Positions 42,863-51,895 are shown, counted from the first letter of the stretch. The stretch is DNA of 64,000 nt from Petrimonas sp. (GCA_012839475.1 DUNG01000007.1:124001-188000); one strand, 5' to 3'. Notes: generated by a model from the letters alone, not told the origin. Translations and numbers: made by a program.

Positions 42863-44734
42863 ATGAAGAAAGTAATCAACATTAATTTTCAGGGGCAGGT
42901 AATCGCCATTGAAGAGGACGCCTATGAAGTTTTAAAGCTATATATCGATAGTCTTAAGGTCTATTTTTCGCGTGAAGAGGATGGCGACGAAATCGTGAAC
43001 GACATTGAATGTCGTATCGCGGAGCTTTTTGGCAATCGGTTGAAGCATGGGATTCCTTGCATCACCGTTGAAGATGTGGAGTCAATCATCGCGAGTATCG
43101 GGCGACCCCGTGATTTCGATGCCGATTACGAGGAGGTAAGTCGGGAAACGTCTCGAGATCAAGGAGAAGGTCGAAGTACGCGGGGAGAGTCGCGGGAGGG
43201 GACGAAAGGGGAGGAACCTCGCAAACTGTATCGAAACTCCAGCGACAAAATAATCGGCGGGGTCTGTAGCGGGTTAGCTCACTTTTTAAAGGTTGACCCC
43301 GTTTGGATACGCCTTCTTTTCGTGATCTTGTTCGGTGTCTTCTTTTGGGTCTACCTTGTATTGTGGATCGTGCTTAAGGAGATGCCCTTGGGTTCGAACG
43401 TTACCAAGCGGTTTTACAGGAACCCGAATGATCGCGTGCTGGGCGGCGTTTGCGGTGGGTTAGCCGCCTACTTCAAGATCGATTCGTGGATTCCCAGGGT
43501 CCTGTTTCTCTTGCCGTTGATCTTGAACGTGATGGGCATGTTCTCCATTTTTCCCTTGAACCGGTTTTTCGATCATGTCGGTTTCAACTTGAATATCAAC
43601 TCGGGCATATTATTGCTATATATCGTGTTATGGATTATTATCCCCGAGGCAAAGACAGTAAAGCAGAAATTAGAGATGATGGGGGAGGAGGAGTACATTC
43701 AGTCCATTAGAGACCGGGTTAGTGATAACGTATCAGGTTGTAAAAGCCGCACTGAAGGCGATGCTTCGACTGGTTTAACCTCTGATGGCACCTCTGACTA
43801 CACTTCTGGACCTGCATCCTCACATACGTTTGCACACACGCCTGCGCCTGCACCTGCGCGCTCGGGTTGCTTGAATGCCCTCATCCTATCGGCCAAAATA
43901 GTCCTGTTTATGTTTGTCGGTCTATTTGCCTTGGTGTTATTCAGTCTCTTCGCGGGATTTCTTTTCACAGGTGCAAGATGGATGCCCCTCAAGTCACTCT
44001 TTTTAGACCCGGGTTACGAATCCCATTTGCTGATTATCTCGTTTTGCTTGTTGATATTGGTGCCCCTTATCGCTATGGTGACTTGGCTTATTCGCCGAGT
44101 AATGAAAGCCAAGTCACGTCCCGTTATAGGGGTCGTGGCCGCGGTACTTTGGATGGGTGGGCTTGTTAGCGTCGGTTTGTTGACATCTCGTGTAGCCCAT
44201 AAGTTCAGCGTGGAGTATTCCAGTGAAGAAAAAGCGCAGATTGCCCCTGTCAGTGTAGATAAGATGTACGTGGAAATGTTGCCCTATGGCGATGATTACG
44301 CTGAATTAATGGCAAGGGATTTATTTGGCTGTAACATAGGCACGTTTCGGTTTTTTGATGAATTTGACGACCGCACCATTTTGCCTTATTACACGGCCAA
44401 CGAGGATTCACTCCTCTTTGCCAACATCAACCTTCAGGTGCGTCACAGTTACGACTCGCTCTTTCACGTGCGGACAATTGCCACCGTACGAGGGCGTACC
44501 CAGCGTTCCGCGAAAACCGATGCATTGCAATTCAACTACCCGATTACTCAAAACGACTCCGTGCTCTTTTTGCCCGAATTTTTTTCGGTCCCCGTTGAGC
44601 AGGGATTCAGGAATCAAAGTATCACGGTAGAGATAGCGGTTCCCGCCGGGAAAACCATCGAGGTGAGTGACGCGTTGGATGAGTACAAAAGCGAGAATTC
44701 GCCTGGTGTGCCCCGCAAACGGATGCGGCGGTAA
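42863..44734 (+). CDS. PspC-domain membrane protein with two PspC repeats
   Basis: A 623-residue protein. The N-terminal ~90 residues (MKKVININFQGQVIAIEEDA...) form a conserved cytosolic domain with an acidic helix (NDIECRIAELFGNRL). Two PspC domains follow (~130-190, ~195-290), each with GGVCSGLA/GGVCGGLA and hydrophobic helices, then a Ser/Thr/Pro/Ala linker (~305-345), three TMs (~350-455), and a soluble C-terminal region (~470-610). ATG 42863 is preferred over an upstream in-frame start inside padR, because the MKKVININFQG start is typical. The pair resembles a membrane-stress sensing system. Confidence 0.92.
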   Translation: MKKVININFQGQVIAIEEDAYEVLKLYIDSLKVYFSREEDGDEIVNDIECRIAELFGNRLKHGIPCITVEDVESIIASIGRPRDFDADYEEVSRETSRDQGEGRSTRGESREGTKGEEPRKLYRNSSDKIIGGVCSGLAHFLKVDPVWIRLLFVILFGVFFWVYLVLWIVLKEMPLGSNVTKRFYRNPNDRVLGGVCGGLAAYFKIDSWIPRVLFLLPLILNVMGMFSIFPLNRFFDHVGFNLNINSGILLLYIVLWIIIPEAKTVKQKLEMMGEEEYIQSIRDRVSDNVSGCKSRTEGDASTGLTSDGTSDYTSGPASSHTFAHTPAPAPARSGCLNALILSAKIVLFMFVGLFALVLFSLFAGFLFTGARWMPLKSLFLDPGYESHLLIISFCLLILVPLIAMVTWLIRRVMKAKSRPVIGVVAAVLWMGGLVSVGLLTSRVAHKFSVEYSSEEKAQIAPVSVDKMYVEMLPYGDDYAELMARDLFGCNIGTFRFFDEFDDRTILPYYTANEDSLLFANINLQVRHSYDSLFHVRTIATVRGRTQRSAKTDALQFNYPITQNDSVLFLPEFFSVPVEQGFRNQSITVEIAVPAGKTIEVSDALDEYKSENSPGVPRKRMRR

Positions 44735-44751
44735 AATAAAACGGCCAAATG

Positions 44752-44782
44752 TTCGTTTGTTTCTAAAAAACTTGTATCTTTG
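44752..44782 (+). promoter_or_regulatory. Promoter of the tRNA-Leu pair
   Basis: TTCG (44752-44755), 19 nt, TATCTTTG (44775-44782). A TTTG also lies at 44756-44759 with shorter spacing. Transcription would start about 40 bp before the first tRNA. Confidence 0.5.
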
Positions 44783-44830
44783 CATCCGCGAATTACGAAA
44801 AGTGGTTCGCGAAATAACATATTGTGGAAG

Positions 44831-44914
44831 GCCCAGATGGCGGAATTGGTAGACGCGCTAGTTTCAGGGACTAGTGTTGGCAACAACGTGCAGGTTCGAC
44901 CCCTGTTCTGGGCA
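44831..44914 (+). tRNA. tRNA-Leu (anticodon CAG)
   Basis: The acceptor arm GCCCAGA pairs with TCTGGGC, with A as discriminator. The anticodon stem CTAGT/ACTAG encloses the loop TTCAGGG, giving anticodon CAG, which reads CUG. A long variable arm and the GGTTCGACCCC T-arm fit a class II leucine tRNA. The CCA end is not encoded in place. Confidence 0.95.
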
Positions 44915-44922
44915 CCCCAATC

Positions 44923-45006
44923 GCGCAGGTGGTGAAATTGGTATACACGCTACTTTGAGGGGGTAGTGCCGGTTACGGCATGTGAGTTCGAGTCTCATCC
45001 TGCGCA
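44923..45006 (+). tRNA. tRNA-Leu (anticodon GAG)
   Basis: The acceptor GCGCAGG pairs with CCTGCGC, with discriminator A. The anticodon stem CTACT/GGTAG holds the loop TTGAGGG, anticodon GAG, which reads CUC and CUU. The long variable arm again fits leucine. It is 8 bp after the first tRNA, so both are on one transcript. CCA is not encoded. Confidence 0.95.
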
Positions 45007-45045
45007 CGAATAGACCTACGACGACATACAAACCATCTTGTTGTC

Positions 45046-46656
45046 ATGAAGATTTTAACCTCAGGGCAGATTCGCGAGATTGATGCTAAAACTGTCTTGC
45101 GCGAGCAAATCTCATCGCTGGACTTAATGGAACGTGCGGCCACCGCTTTTTACCGCTGGCTTATCGAAAAATATGACCGTAAGGATACCTCGATACTTAT
45201 TTTCGCGGGTGTCGGTAACAATGGTGGAGATGCACTGGTGGTCGCCCGGCTGCTTCACCGGGCGGGTTATCCCGTGAAAGTGCTCGTGGTTGAGTACAGT
45301 GCTTCCTATTCGGATGATTGCCTGCATAACCTTTGCCTGGCCGAGGCCGCGGGCGTCTCCTGCACGAAAATCGTTTCGGCAAACGACCTTTCCCAAGGTG
45401 ACCTTTCCCTGAGTGATTCTCATAAGTCACCTGTAGCATCAAACATACCTGAAGTATGTCTTAGCGATATTCCCCCGTTTGATAAATATGACCTGCTTAT
45501 TGATGGCCTCTTTGGTACGGGGCTTAACCGCGAGGTGAGCGGGCTGGCCCGTGAGGTAATCGCCCGAATGAACGAGAGCGGCAAGAGGATTATCAGTATC
45601 GATGTGCCTAGTGGGCTATTCTTGGATCGGAAGACCACCTTCGCCGTGGAGGCCTACGAAACGGTGACGTTTCAGATTCCCAAGTTGGCGCTTTACCTGC
45701 CCGGTAACCAGCGTTTTTGCGGTGAGGTGTATCGTGTGGAGATAGGATTGAACGAGGAAGCGATCGCCGAAGCAGACAGCGACATCTTCTTTACTTGTGG
45801 GGAAGAGGCCCGGGGGTGGCTAAAGCCGCTGCCCAGGTTTGCCCATAAAGGGACGTTGGGGCATGCGCTGGTAATTGGTGGAAGCCTTGGAATGATGGGC
45901 TCGGTATGCCTTGCCGCGAAAGCTGCTCTGAGGTCGGGATGCGGGCTTGTTACCGCCTACCTTCCCCATTCGGGTGTTCCCATTATACAGGGTCATTTTC
46001 CCGAGGCGATGGCGATAGGGGATGCGCACGGTAGCCGTATTACCTCCATCGAGTACAACTTGAAACCCAACGCCATTGGAATTGGGATAGGTATGGGGCA
46101 ACACAATGAAACGGCACAAGCATTACACCGCTTCTTGAAAAAAAATCATGGACTTGAAAATAGCGTTCCCTTGGTGGTGGACGCGGACGGACTGAATATT
46201 CTTTCCAAATACCCTGAATGGCTTTCGTTACTACCCCGAGGAACCATCCTCACGCCGCATCCAAAAGAGTTGAGTCGGTTGATAGGGGAGTGGAGCGACG
46301 ACTTCGATAAGATCCGAAGGACCCGTGCGTTTGCCCGAGAGTATGGGGTTATCGTGGTCGTAAAGGGAGCCTTCTCACTGGTTATCGACGCGGAAACCAT
46401 CCATGTGAACAGTAGCGGTTCGCCTGCCCTGGCCACGGCGGGATGCGGCGATGTTCTCACCGGGATGATAACCGGTCTGCTTGCCCAAGGGTACCCGCCC
46501 CTTGATGCCGCTAGACTAGGTGTTTACCTGCACGGGTTGACGGCCAACCTGGCGATTGGTCGTGTACATGAACGCGCCTTTATAGCCTCTGATATTATCG
46601 ATGGTATTGGGAACGCCTACGCGTTCCTGGAAAAGGGGCATCTTGGGCTGGCTTGA
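45046..46656 (+). CDS. nnr: Bifunctional NAD(P)HX epimerase/dehydratase
   Basis: A 536-residue metabolite-repair enzyme. The N-terminal epimerase (NnrE/YjeF-N, ~1-235) shows FAGVGNNGGDALVVARLL (~50-67) and GLFGTGLNREVSG. The C-terminal ADP-dependent dehydratase (NnrD/YjeF-C, ~255-530) shows ALVIGGSLGMMGS, VVDADGLNIL, TPHPKEL and the ATP/ADP-binding ATAGCGDVLTGMITG. Together they restore hydrated NADH and NADPH. A ~25-residue hydrophilic insertion (~110-135, SQGDLSLSDSHKSP) in the epimerase domain is longer than I expect. It follows the tRNA pair by 40 bp. Confidence 0.96.
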   Translation: MKILTSGQIREIDAKTVLREQISSLDLMERAATAFYRWLIEKYDRKDTSILIFAGVGNNGGDALVVARLLHRAGYPVKVLVVEYSASYSDDCLHNLCLAEAAGVSCTKIVSANDLSQGDLSLSDSHKSPVASNIPEVCLSDIPPFDKYDLLIDGLFGTGLNREVSGLAREVIARMNESGKRIISIDVPSGLFLDRKTTFAVEAYETVTFQIPKLALYLPGNQRFCGEVYRVEIGLNEEAIAEADSDIFFTCGEEARGWLKPLPRFAHKGTLGHALVIGGSLGMMGSVCLAAKAALRSGCGLVTAYLPHSGVPIIQGHFPEAMAIGDAHGSRITSIEYNLKPNAIGIGIGMGQHNETAQALHRFLKKNHGLENSVPLVVDADGLNILSKYPEWLSLLPRGTILTPHPKELSRLIGEWSDDFDKIRRTRAFAREYGVIVVVKGAFSLVIDAETIHVNSSGSPALATAGCGDVLTGMITGLLAQGYPPLDAARLGVYLHGLTANLAIGRVHERAFIASDIIDGIGNAYAFLEKGHLGLA

Positions 46657-46755
46657 TGCAATTAGGTCATACCGTTGTAGTTGCCGGGAATCGCTGGAGC
46701 TGCCAGGAATCATCCGAAAATTGCCCGGAAAATCGCAAATAAGTAATTTATTGCT

Positions 46756-46786
46756 TGTTTTTCACGAATAAAGTTTGTACTTTTGC
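46756..46786 (+). promoter_or_regulatory. Promoter of rplU-rpmA
   Basis: TTG (46756-46758), 20 nt, TACTTTTG (46779-46786), matching the Bacteroidetes consensus. The leader is about 75 nt and contains an inverted repeat GTTAC (46822-46826)/GTAAC (46845-46849), which could be a small regulatory hairpin. Confidence 0.6.
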
Positions 46787-46866
46787 ACCTCATTTCGCTA
46801 ATAGGCTCAACAAGAAGTCGTGTTACGCGGCTCGCCTCAGGCTGGTAACGTAAAGTTATTTTTAGT

Positions 46867-47178
46867 ATGTACGTCATTGTAGACATTCAGGGTCAGCAGT
46901 TTAAAGTATCTCAAGGCCAAAAGTTATTTGTCCACAGGATCAACGCCGAACTGGGCAGCGAACTCGAGTTCGAGAAGGTGATGCTGGTGGATGATGGGGA
47001 AAAGGTAACCGTGGGTGCTCCGTTGGTTGACGGGGCCAAAGTGGTGGTAGAGGTTCTCTCTCATGTGAAAGGCGACAAGGTTCTCGTTTTCAAGAAGAAG
47101 AGAAGGAAAGGGCATCAGAAGTTGAACGGTCACCGTCAACAGTTTTCTGAAGTACAAGTAAAGGAGATTGTTCATTAA
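46867..47178 (+). CDS. rplU: 50S ribosomal protein L21
   Basis: A 103-residue L21 with the standard start [23 protein letters not shown] and the basic rRNA-binding end [20 protein letters not shown]. It binds 23S rRNA domain I with L20. It is followed by rpmA as in most bacteria, but the 92-bp gap between them is almost filled by a 66-bp palindromic repeat. Confidence 0.98.
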   Translation: MYVIVDIQGQQFKVSQGQKLFVHRINAELGSELEFEKVMLVDDGEKVTVGAPLVDGAKVVVEVLSHVKGDKVLVFKKKRRKGHQKLNGHRQQFSEVQVKEIVH

Positions 47179-47184
47179 CATTAG

Positions 47185-47250
47185 ACTATTTCTCGCCATG
47201 GCATAATCCAAGTAAACTTGTCTTCTGCTCATTTGGCTTAACGAAATAGT
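47185..47250 (+). repeat. Type I covarying palindromic element (66 bp), copy E
   Basis: Outer repeat ACTATTTC (47185-47192) with GAAATAGT (47243-47250), 8 pairs; middle GCCA (47195-47198) with TGGC (47234-47237); inner CAAGT (47209-47213) with ACTTG (47216-47220). Unpaired TC, TGGCATAATC, TCTTCTGCTC and TTAAC equal those of copy D at identical spacing, though all three helices have different bases. It sits between rplU and rpmA. Confidence 0.8.
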
Positions 47251-47270
47251 GCATTAAAAAATACAGGAAA

Positions 47271-47540
47271 ATGGCACATAAAAAAGGTGTAGGTAGTTCC
47301 AAGAACGGTCGTGAATCGGAAAGCAAACGATTAGGCGTTAAGATATATGGTGGTGAGTCGGTAAAGGCTGGTAACATCCTCGTTCGCCAGCGCGGCACGC
47401 AGCATCACCCGGGCAATAACGTGGGTATGGGGAAAGATCATACCCTGTATGCCTTGATCGATGGAACGGTGGTTTTCCGTAAGCGGAAGAACAACCGCTC
47501 GTTCGTGTCGGTACAGCCGTTCGCGGAAGCAGAGGCGTAA
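47271..47540 (+). CDS. rpmA: 50S ribosomal protein L27
   Basis: An 89-residue L27. The start [20 protein letters not shown] is the direct form with no cleavable N-terminal extension, as expected outside Firmicutes. [20 protein letters not shown] is conserved. The N-terminus reaches towards the peptidyl-transferase centre. Expression with rplU requires passage through the intervening palindromic repeat. Confidence 0.98.
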   Translation: MAHKKGVGSSKNGRESESKRLGVKIYGGESVKAGNILVRQRGTQHHPGNNVGMGKDHTLYALIDGTVVFRKRKNNRSFVSVQPFAEAEA

Positions 47541-47600
47541 ATATTATGCCTAGGTCCCGGTAAAAACGGAACTGGAACTGTAAAACAGTGTATTGGTGAG

Positions 47601-47635
47601 CAACCTGCCCGATATCGGGCAGGTTGTTTTTGTAT
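47601..47635 (+). terminator. Intrinsic terminator of rplU-rpmA
   Basis: CAACCTGCCCGA (47601-47612) and TCGGGCAGGTTG (47615-47626) are exact inverted repeats, followed by TTTTTGT. The stem is long and GC-rich. Confidence 0.92.
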
Positions 47636-47705
47636 TGGGTGGAAACTGTTCGAGGAGTTTGATCCCATATTATGTATATTCATTCAGGGAAGGTAGGGGA
47701 TGGGG

Positions 47706-48338
47706 TCAAGGGATGTAATAAACGATGCCGAAGCGAAATCCGCTTTCTGACGTGCGTAGATGATACTTCTCCATTGATAGCGGGATCAAGCTATGAATTT
47801 TCAGGTAGGGATTGGCAAACAGACCCACGGGGGCTTTTTTAAAGTCGTACTTTACCCCCAGGCCAAGCATGGCACCTATACCCGTTTGGCTGTCTAAATG
47901 ATTCTCTTTTCCCGTATCTATCCCCAGGGAGATTCCCCCGTTCAAAAAGAAATAATTGAGAAATGTCCATCTAACCGTTACCGGTATATCAAATACCCTA
48001 TTCGTCACCTTGTAGGGAGCTGGCGCATCTGGCCCGAGTGATGCATTGCTAAACCGGTATTTGTATTGACCGTAGGAAATTCCCGTTTCAAGATCCAGCT
48101 GTTTCGTTAGGGGGTATAGGTAGGCAATACCTAGGGAATAGTACCCTTTCCCTTCATATATGCCCGCACCACAAATAGGTTCAAAATGGAAAGCATCATT
48201 TTCCCCCAGTCCTGAATAGGTGATACCGATGGCTCCCCTTGAGCGAAAGAAAGTTGATTGGGCATTCAGGTTGCCCGATACAGAACAAGATGCTGTTAGA
48301 AGCAACAACAGTGTTAAACATTTAATTGATCGCGGCAT
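47706..48338 (-). CDS. Outer-membrane beta-barrel protein
   Basis: A 210-residue exported protein with a signal peptide (~1-27, ending LNAQ; the TASC in it could act as a lipobox). The mature part is a series of alternating amphipathic strands with aromatic ends (GYYSLGIAYLYP, GISYGQYKYRF, VTVRWTFLNYFFLNGG), typical of small 8-10 strand barrels, and it ends RFGIVYYIP. No specific family function is clear. It converges with rpmA and is not obviously part of the his operon beyond. Confidence 0.8.
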   Translation of the reverse strand: MPRSIKCLTLLLLLTASCSVSGNLNAQSTFFRSRGAIGITYSGLGENDAFHFEPICGAGIYEGKGYYSLGIAYLYPLTKQLDLETGISYGQYKYRFSNASLGPDAPAPYKVTNRVFDIPVTVRWTFLNYFFLNGGISLGIDTGKENHLDSQTGIGAMLGLGVKYDFKKAPVGLFANPYLKIHSLIPLSMEKYHLRTSESGFRFGIVYYIP

Positions 48339-48495
48339 AATTCATCTTTTTTATCTTTACTTATTTGATGAAAATTAAACGTGAAACGCTGCATTTATAC
48401 GAACTATTGACATGTTTTTGTAAATTTTTAACAGCTTGACGCTTCCTGACGAGCTCAGTCAGCACATCATCTTGTAACCTGTTGGAAACACCTGT

Positions 48496-49083
48496 TTATT
48501 TATGCCTTCCTTTCAAAACCTCCTCGATATCCTGCAGCTTTAGTTTCTTCGTCTTTAGCAGTATGAGGAAATGGTACAGTAGGTCGGCCGCCTCGTTCGC
48601 GAACAGCTCCAGGTTGTCGTCTTTCGATTCAATCACCAGCTCCACCGCCTCTTCCCCCACCTTCTGGGCGACTTTGTTAACCCCTTGCTTGAATAACCGG
48701 GCGGTGTAAGAGTTTTCGGAGTCTCCCGCGATGCGCTCTTCGATGACCTTCTCCAGTTCGTAGAGGAACCCTTTGGCCGTCTCTTCCTGGAAGCAGGAGG
48801 TGCTGCCCGTGTGGCAGGTGGGGCCCTGTGGAAAGGCCTTGATCAGTAACGTGTCGTTGTCGCAGTCCACGAGTATCTCGTCAACCAGCAGGTAGTTCTT
48901 CGACTCTTCTCCCTTGGTCCATAGCCGGTTTTTGGATCGGCTGAAAAAGGTGACTTTCCCCTCTGTCCTGGTTTTTTCGAGTGCCTCTTCGTTCATGTAC
49001 CCCAGCATCAATACTTGCAGGGTGCTGGCGTGTTGGATGATTGCCGGGACCAATCCCCCGGACTTGTTAAAATTTACGGTCAT
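48496..49083 (-). CDS. hisIE: Bifunctional phosphoribosyl-AMP cyclohydrolase / phosphoribosyl-ATP pyrophosphatase
   Basis: A 195-residue HisIE. The cyclohydrolase part (~1-105) has [26 protein letters not shown] (Asp ligands) and [11 protein letters not shown] with the zinc cysteines. The pyrophosphatase part (~110-195) has [11 protein letters not shown] and the helical [10 protein letters not shown]. It performs steps 2 and 3 of histidine synthesis and is the last gene of the operon, its ATG overlapping the hisF stop (ATGA). No strong terminator is visible in 48339-48495. Confidence 0.97.
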   Translation of the reverse strand: MTVNFNKSGGLVPAIIQHASTLQVLMLGYMNEEALEKTRTEGKVTFFSRSKNRLWTKGEESKNYLLVDEILVDCDNDTLLIKAFPQGPTCHTGSTSCFQEETAKGFLYELEKVIEERIAGDSENSYTARLFKQGVNKVAQKVGEEAVELVIESKDDNLELFANEAADLLYHFLILLKTKKLKLQDIEEVLKGRHK

Positions 49084-49832
49084 CGTACAGCTATATTATG
49101 ATGGTTTAGAAACTCTTTGAGCGCAGGGATGGATATCTCCCCGAAGTGGAACACCGATGCGCCCAGCGCGGCACTCGCCTTGGTCTGTTGGAACAGCTCC
49201 AGGAAGTGGGCAGGGGCACCCGCACCGCCCGACGCGATGACGGGGATATTGACCGTCTCGCACACCTCCCGGGTGATATCGATGGCGAAACCTTTTTTGG
49301 TGCCATCGTGGTTCATGGAGGTGAGTAGTATTTCGCCCGCGCCAAGTTGTTCCACCTCCCTTGCCCATTCAATCGTGCGCCGGGTGGTGGCTGTCCGTCC
49401 CCCATGCACGTGTACTATCCAGTCGTCACCGGTATGCTTGGTGTCGATGGCTACCACCACGCGGTGGCTCCCCAGACGGTCGGCCAGCTCGCTGATCAGC
49501 ATCGGTCGGTCTACCGCCGCGCTGCTGATGCTCACCTTGTCGGCTCCCGCCTGGATAATCGTTTCCGCATCACTCACCGAGCGAATGCCGCCCCCCACGG
49601 TAAGGGGAATATGGATCACTTGTGATACCCTTTTCACTAAATCGGTCAGCGTACCCCGGTTCTCCACCGTCGCGGTGATATCGAGGAAAACCAGCTCGTC
49701 GGCTCCCTCATCCTCGTACCGTTTGGCGAGCTCCACGGCGTCGCCCGCGTCACGGAGGTCCACGAAGTTGACCCCTTTGACCGTTCGTCCCTCCTTGATG
49801 TCGAGGCAGGGAATAATTCGTTTCGTTTGCAT
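49080..49832 (-). CDS. hisF: Imidazole glycerol phosphate synthase cyclase subunit
   Basis: A 251-residue TIM barrel. Catalytic Asp11 lies in IIPCLDI, and the second catalytic Asp in [12 protein letters not shown] (~130). The phosphate-binding motifs GGGIRS (~82) and ASGGAG are present. An in-frame extension upstream to 49871 runs through heptamer repeats, so ATG 49832 with the typical [11 protein letters not shown] start is chosen. HisF needs the glutaminase HisH to supply ammonia; no hisH gene is found in this operon. Confidence 0.97.
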   Translation of the reverse strand: MQTKRIIPCLDIKEGRTVKGVNFVDLRDAGDAVELAKRYEDEGADELVFLDITATVENRGTLTDLVKRVSQVIHIPLTVGGGIRSVSDAETIIQAGADKVSISSAAVDRPMLISELADRLGSHRVVVAIDTKHTGDDWIVHVHGGRTATTRRTIEWAREVEQLGAGEILLTSMNHDGTKKGFAIDITREVCETVNIPVIASGGAGAPAHFLELFQQTKASAALGASVFHFGEISIPALKEFLNHHNIAVR

Positions 49833-49838
49833 GTTTAA

Positions 49839-49876
49839 TTCAATTAGCAATGTGCAATTAGCAATGTGCATTCAAC
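49839..49876. repeat. ATT-anchored heptamer array between hisA and hisF
   Basis: CAATTAG, CAATGTG, CAATTAG, CAATGTG, CATTCAA in exact 7-nt register. It makes up nearly the whole hisA-hisF gap. Confidence 0.75.
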
Positions 49877-50588
49877 TATTGAACTGCATTAGTTCCTTTA
49901 GGGATATCCTCCCCTCGTAAATCGCTTTGCCGATGATGGCACCCTCGCAGCCAATCTCTTTGAGCAGATGCAGATCGGCCACCGAGGTGACACCCCCGCT
50001 GGCAATCAGATGAACATCTATACTCCTAAGGATCTCTTTGTATAGGTTCACCGAAGGGCCTTGGAGCATACCATCCTTCGCGATGTCGGTGCAAATCACG
50101 TACCGCACCCCTTTTCGCGCGTACTCTTCGATGAACTCCACCACGTCCAGCTCCAGTTGTTGTTGCCACCCGTTGGTGGCTATTTTTCGTTGGTGGCTAT
50201 CCGCCCCCAGGATAATCTTATCGCTCCCGTAGAGGTCCAGCCACTTGAGGAACAGCTCCGGTTGCTTTGCTGCAATGCTCCCCCCGGTAATCTGGTGCGC
50301 CCCGTTCTCGAAGGCGATGCGAACATCGTTGTCCGATTTGATCCCGCCGCCGAAATCTACTTTCAACGAGGTGCGGGTGGCGATCTCGCGTAGCACGCGG
50401 TGGTTGACCACGTGGTTCGATTTGGCCCCATCGAGGTCCACCAGGTGCAGGTACTTGATCCCGTGCTCCTCGAACTCCTTGGCCACCTCCAGCGGGTTGT
50501 CGCTGTACGTTTTCCGGGTGCTGTAATCGCCTTTGGTGAGGCGAACGCATTGTCCGTTGATGAGGTCTATAGCGGGTATGATTCGCAT
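49872..50588 (-). CDS. hisA: ProFAR isomerase
   Basis: A 238-residue TIM barrel that isomerises the ProFAR intermediate in step 4 of histidine synthesis. Asp8 in IIPAIDL and Asp in [14 protein letters not shown] (~127) are the catalytic acids; VDFGGGIKS and IASGGVTS bind phosphate. The frame extends nine codons upstream into repeats, and ATG 50588 ([10 protein letters not shown]) is the clear family start. The gap to hisB is 101 bp of heptamer repeats, where hisH would normally be. Confidence 0.97.
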   Translation of the reverse strand: MRIIPAIDLINGQCVRLTKGDYSTRKTYSDNPLEVAKEFEEHGIKYLHLVDLDGAKSNHVVNHRVLREIATRTSLKVDFGGGIKSDNDVRIAFENGAHQITGGSIAAKQPELFLKWLDLYGSDKIILGADSHQRKIATNGWQQQLELDVVEFIEEYARKGVRYVICTDIAKDGMLQGPSVNLYKEILRSIDVHLIASGGVTSVADLHLLKEIGCEGAIIGKAIYEGRISLKELMQFNS

Positions 50589-50593
50589 GTTAC

Positions 50594-50686
50594 TTGAACA
50601 ATTAGCAATTAGCAATTAGCAATGAACAATTAGCAATTAGCAATGAACAATTAGCAATTAGCAATTAGCAATTAGCAATTAGCAAT
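50594..50686. repeat. ATT-anchored heptamer array, thirteen units
   Basis: CAATTAG units, interrupted twice by CAATGAA, run with almost unbroken 7-nt phase across the whole hisB-hisA gap. It is the longest array in the window. Confidence 0.85.
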
Positions 50687-50689
50687 TCG

Positions 50690-51895
50690 TTATAGTATCC
50701 CCTTCGTGCTAGGGATCTCTCCCGGGTGGCTTCGTTTGACCGCCATCCGGATGGCTCGGGCGAAGGCCTTGAAGATCGCCTCCATCTTGTGGTGCTCATT
50801 CTCGCCCTGGGCTTCGATATTGAGGTTACAGCGTGCGTTGTCGCTGAACGACTTGAAGAAGTGCATGCACATCTCAGTGGGCATATCCCCGATGAACTCC
50901 CGCAGGAATGTTACGTTCCACACCAGCCAGGGACGTCCACCAAAATCGATGGCCACCTGTGCCAGACAGTCGTCCATGGGGAGTAGGAAGCCGTAACGCT
51001 CCACCCCTTTCTTGCTGCCCAGGGCTTGGTTGAATGCCTCTCCCAGCGCGATGCCTACGTCTTCGATGGTGTGGTGTTCATCCACGTGCAGGTCGCCCTC
51101 GGCCAGAACGGTCAGGTCGATATTACCATGACGAGAAATCTGCTCCAGCATATGGTCAAAGAACCCCAGCCCCGTGGAGATGGAGCTTTTCCCGCTACCG
51201 TCGAGGTTTACCTCCACCGTGATACGGGTCTCGCTGGTTGCACGGGTCACCTTGCCTTTTCTGGGTTCCGCCTTCAGGAAACGGTAGACCTCACCCCAGT
51301 CGTTCGTCGTTAACGTTGCTTTCGGTACCTCTGTCGTTTCCGGTGTCTTTGTCTTCTCGAGGGATCCCGTTGTTCCCGATGCTTTTGTCGTTGCTAACAC
51401 CTCTGTCGTCCCTGTTTCGTTTGTCGCTTCTACCGCTTTCGCTTGTTTTGGGTCGCTTAGGAGGATCGATTGGCACCCCATGTTTTTCGCCAGCTGCACG
51501 TCGGTCATCCGGTCACCTATCACGAACGAGTTCTCCAGGTCGTAGTTCCCCTTCATGTAGTGAATCACCATTCCCGTCCCCGGTTTTCTTGTCGGTAGGT
51601 TTTCTCGCGGGAACGATCGGTCTATCAGTATCTCGCTGAACCGCACCCCCTCGTTTTCAAACGCTTTCAGTATCATGTTGTGCACCGGCCAGAAGGTCTC
51701 TTCCGGGAAGGAGGAGGTTCCCAGTCCATCTTGGTTGGTCACCATTACCAGTTCGTACTCCAATTCCTTCGCTATCAGCGCGAGGTATTGAAACACGCCG
51801 GGGTAAAACTCCAGTTTCTCGAACGAGTCAATCTGCTCGTCTTCCGGCTCGATAATCAGGGTGCCATCTCTATCGATAAACAGTACTTTCTTCAT
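50690..51895 (-). CDS. hisB: Bifunctional histidinol-phosphatase / imidazoleglycerol-phosphate dehydratase
   Basis: A 401-residue HisB. The N-terminal HAD phosphatase (~1-165) has DRDGTLI with the nucleophile Asp, MVTNQDGLG and [10 protein letters not shown]. The dehydratase (~210-401) has [16 protein letters not shown] and [17 protein letters not shown], which bind manganese. The usual short linker is replaced by a ~40-residue Thr/Glu/Ala-rich segment (~160-200), encoded by DNA with repeated ACGACAGAGGT units. Total length exceeds the usual ~355-380 residues by that insertion. It performs steps 6 and 8. Confidence 0.97.
   Translation of the reverse strand: MKKVLFIDRDGTLIIEPEDEQIDSFEKLEFYPGVFQYLALIAKELEYELVMVTNQDGLGTSSFPEETFWPVHNMILKAFENEGVRFSEILIDRSFPRENLPTRKPGTGMVIHYMKGNYDLENSFVIGDRMTDVQLAKNMGCQSILLSDPKQAKAVEATNETGTTEVLATTKASGTTGSLEKTKTPETTEVPKATLTTNDWGEVYRFLKAEPRKGKVTRATSETRITVEVNLDGSGKSSISTGLGFFDHMLEQISRHGNIDLTVLAEGDLHVDEHHTIEDVGIALGEAFNQALGSKKGVERYGFLLPMDDCLAQVAIDFGGRPWLVWNVTFLREFIGDMPTEMCMHFFKSFSDNARCNLNIEAQGENEHHKMEAIFKAFARAIRMAVKRSHPGEIPSTKGIL

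Noticed and set aside
48447..48463. CTGAC...GTCAG hairpin after hisIE as a terminator
   Set aside because: The stem has only five pairs and no T run follows directly on the minus strand.
50594..50686. Heptamer arrays as a CRISPR array
   Set aside because: Units are 7 bp with no spacers of 30-40 bp and no cas genes are in the window.
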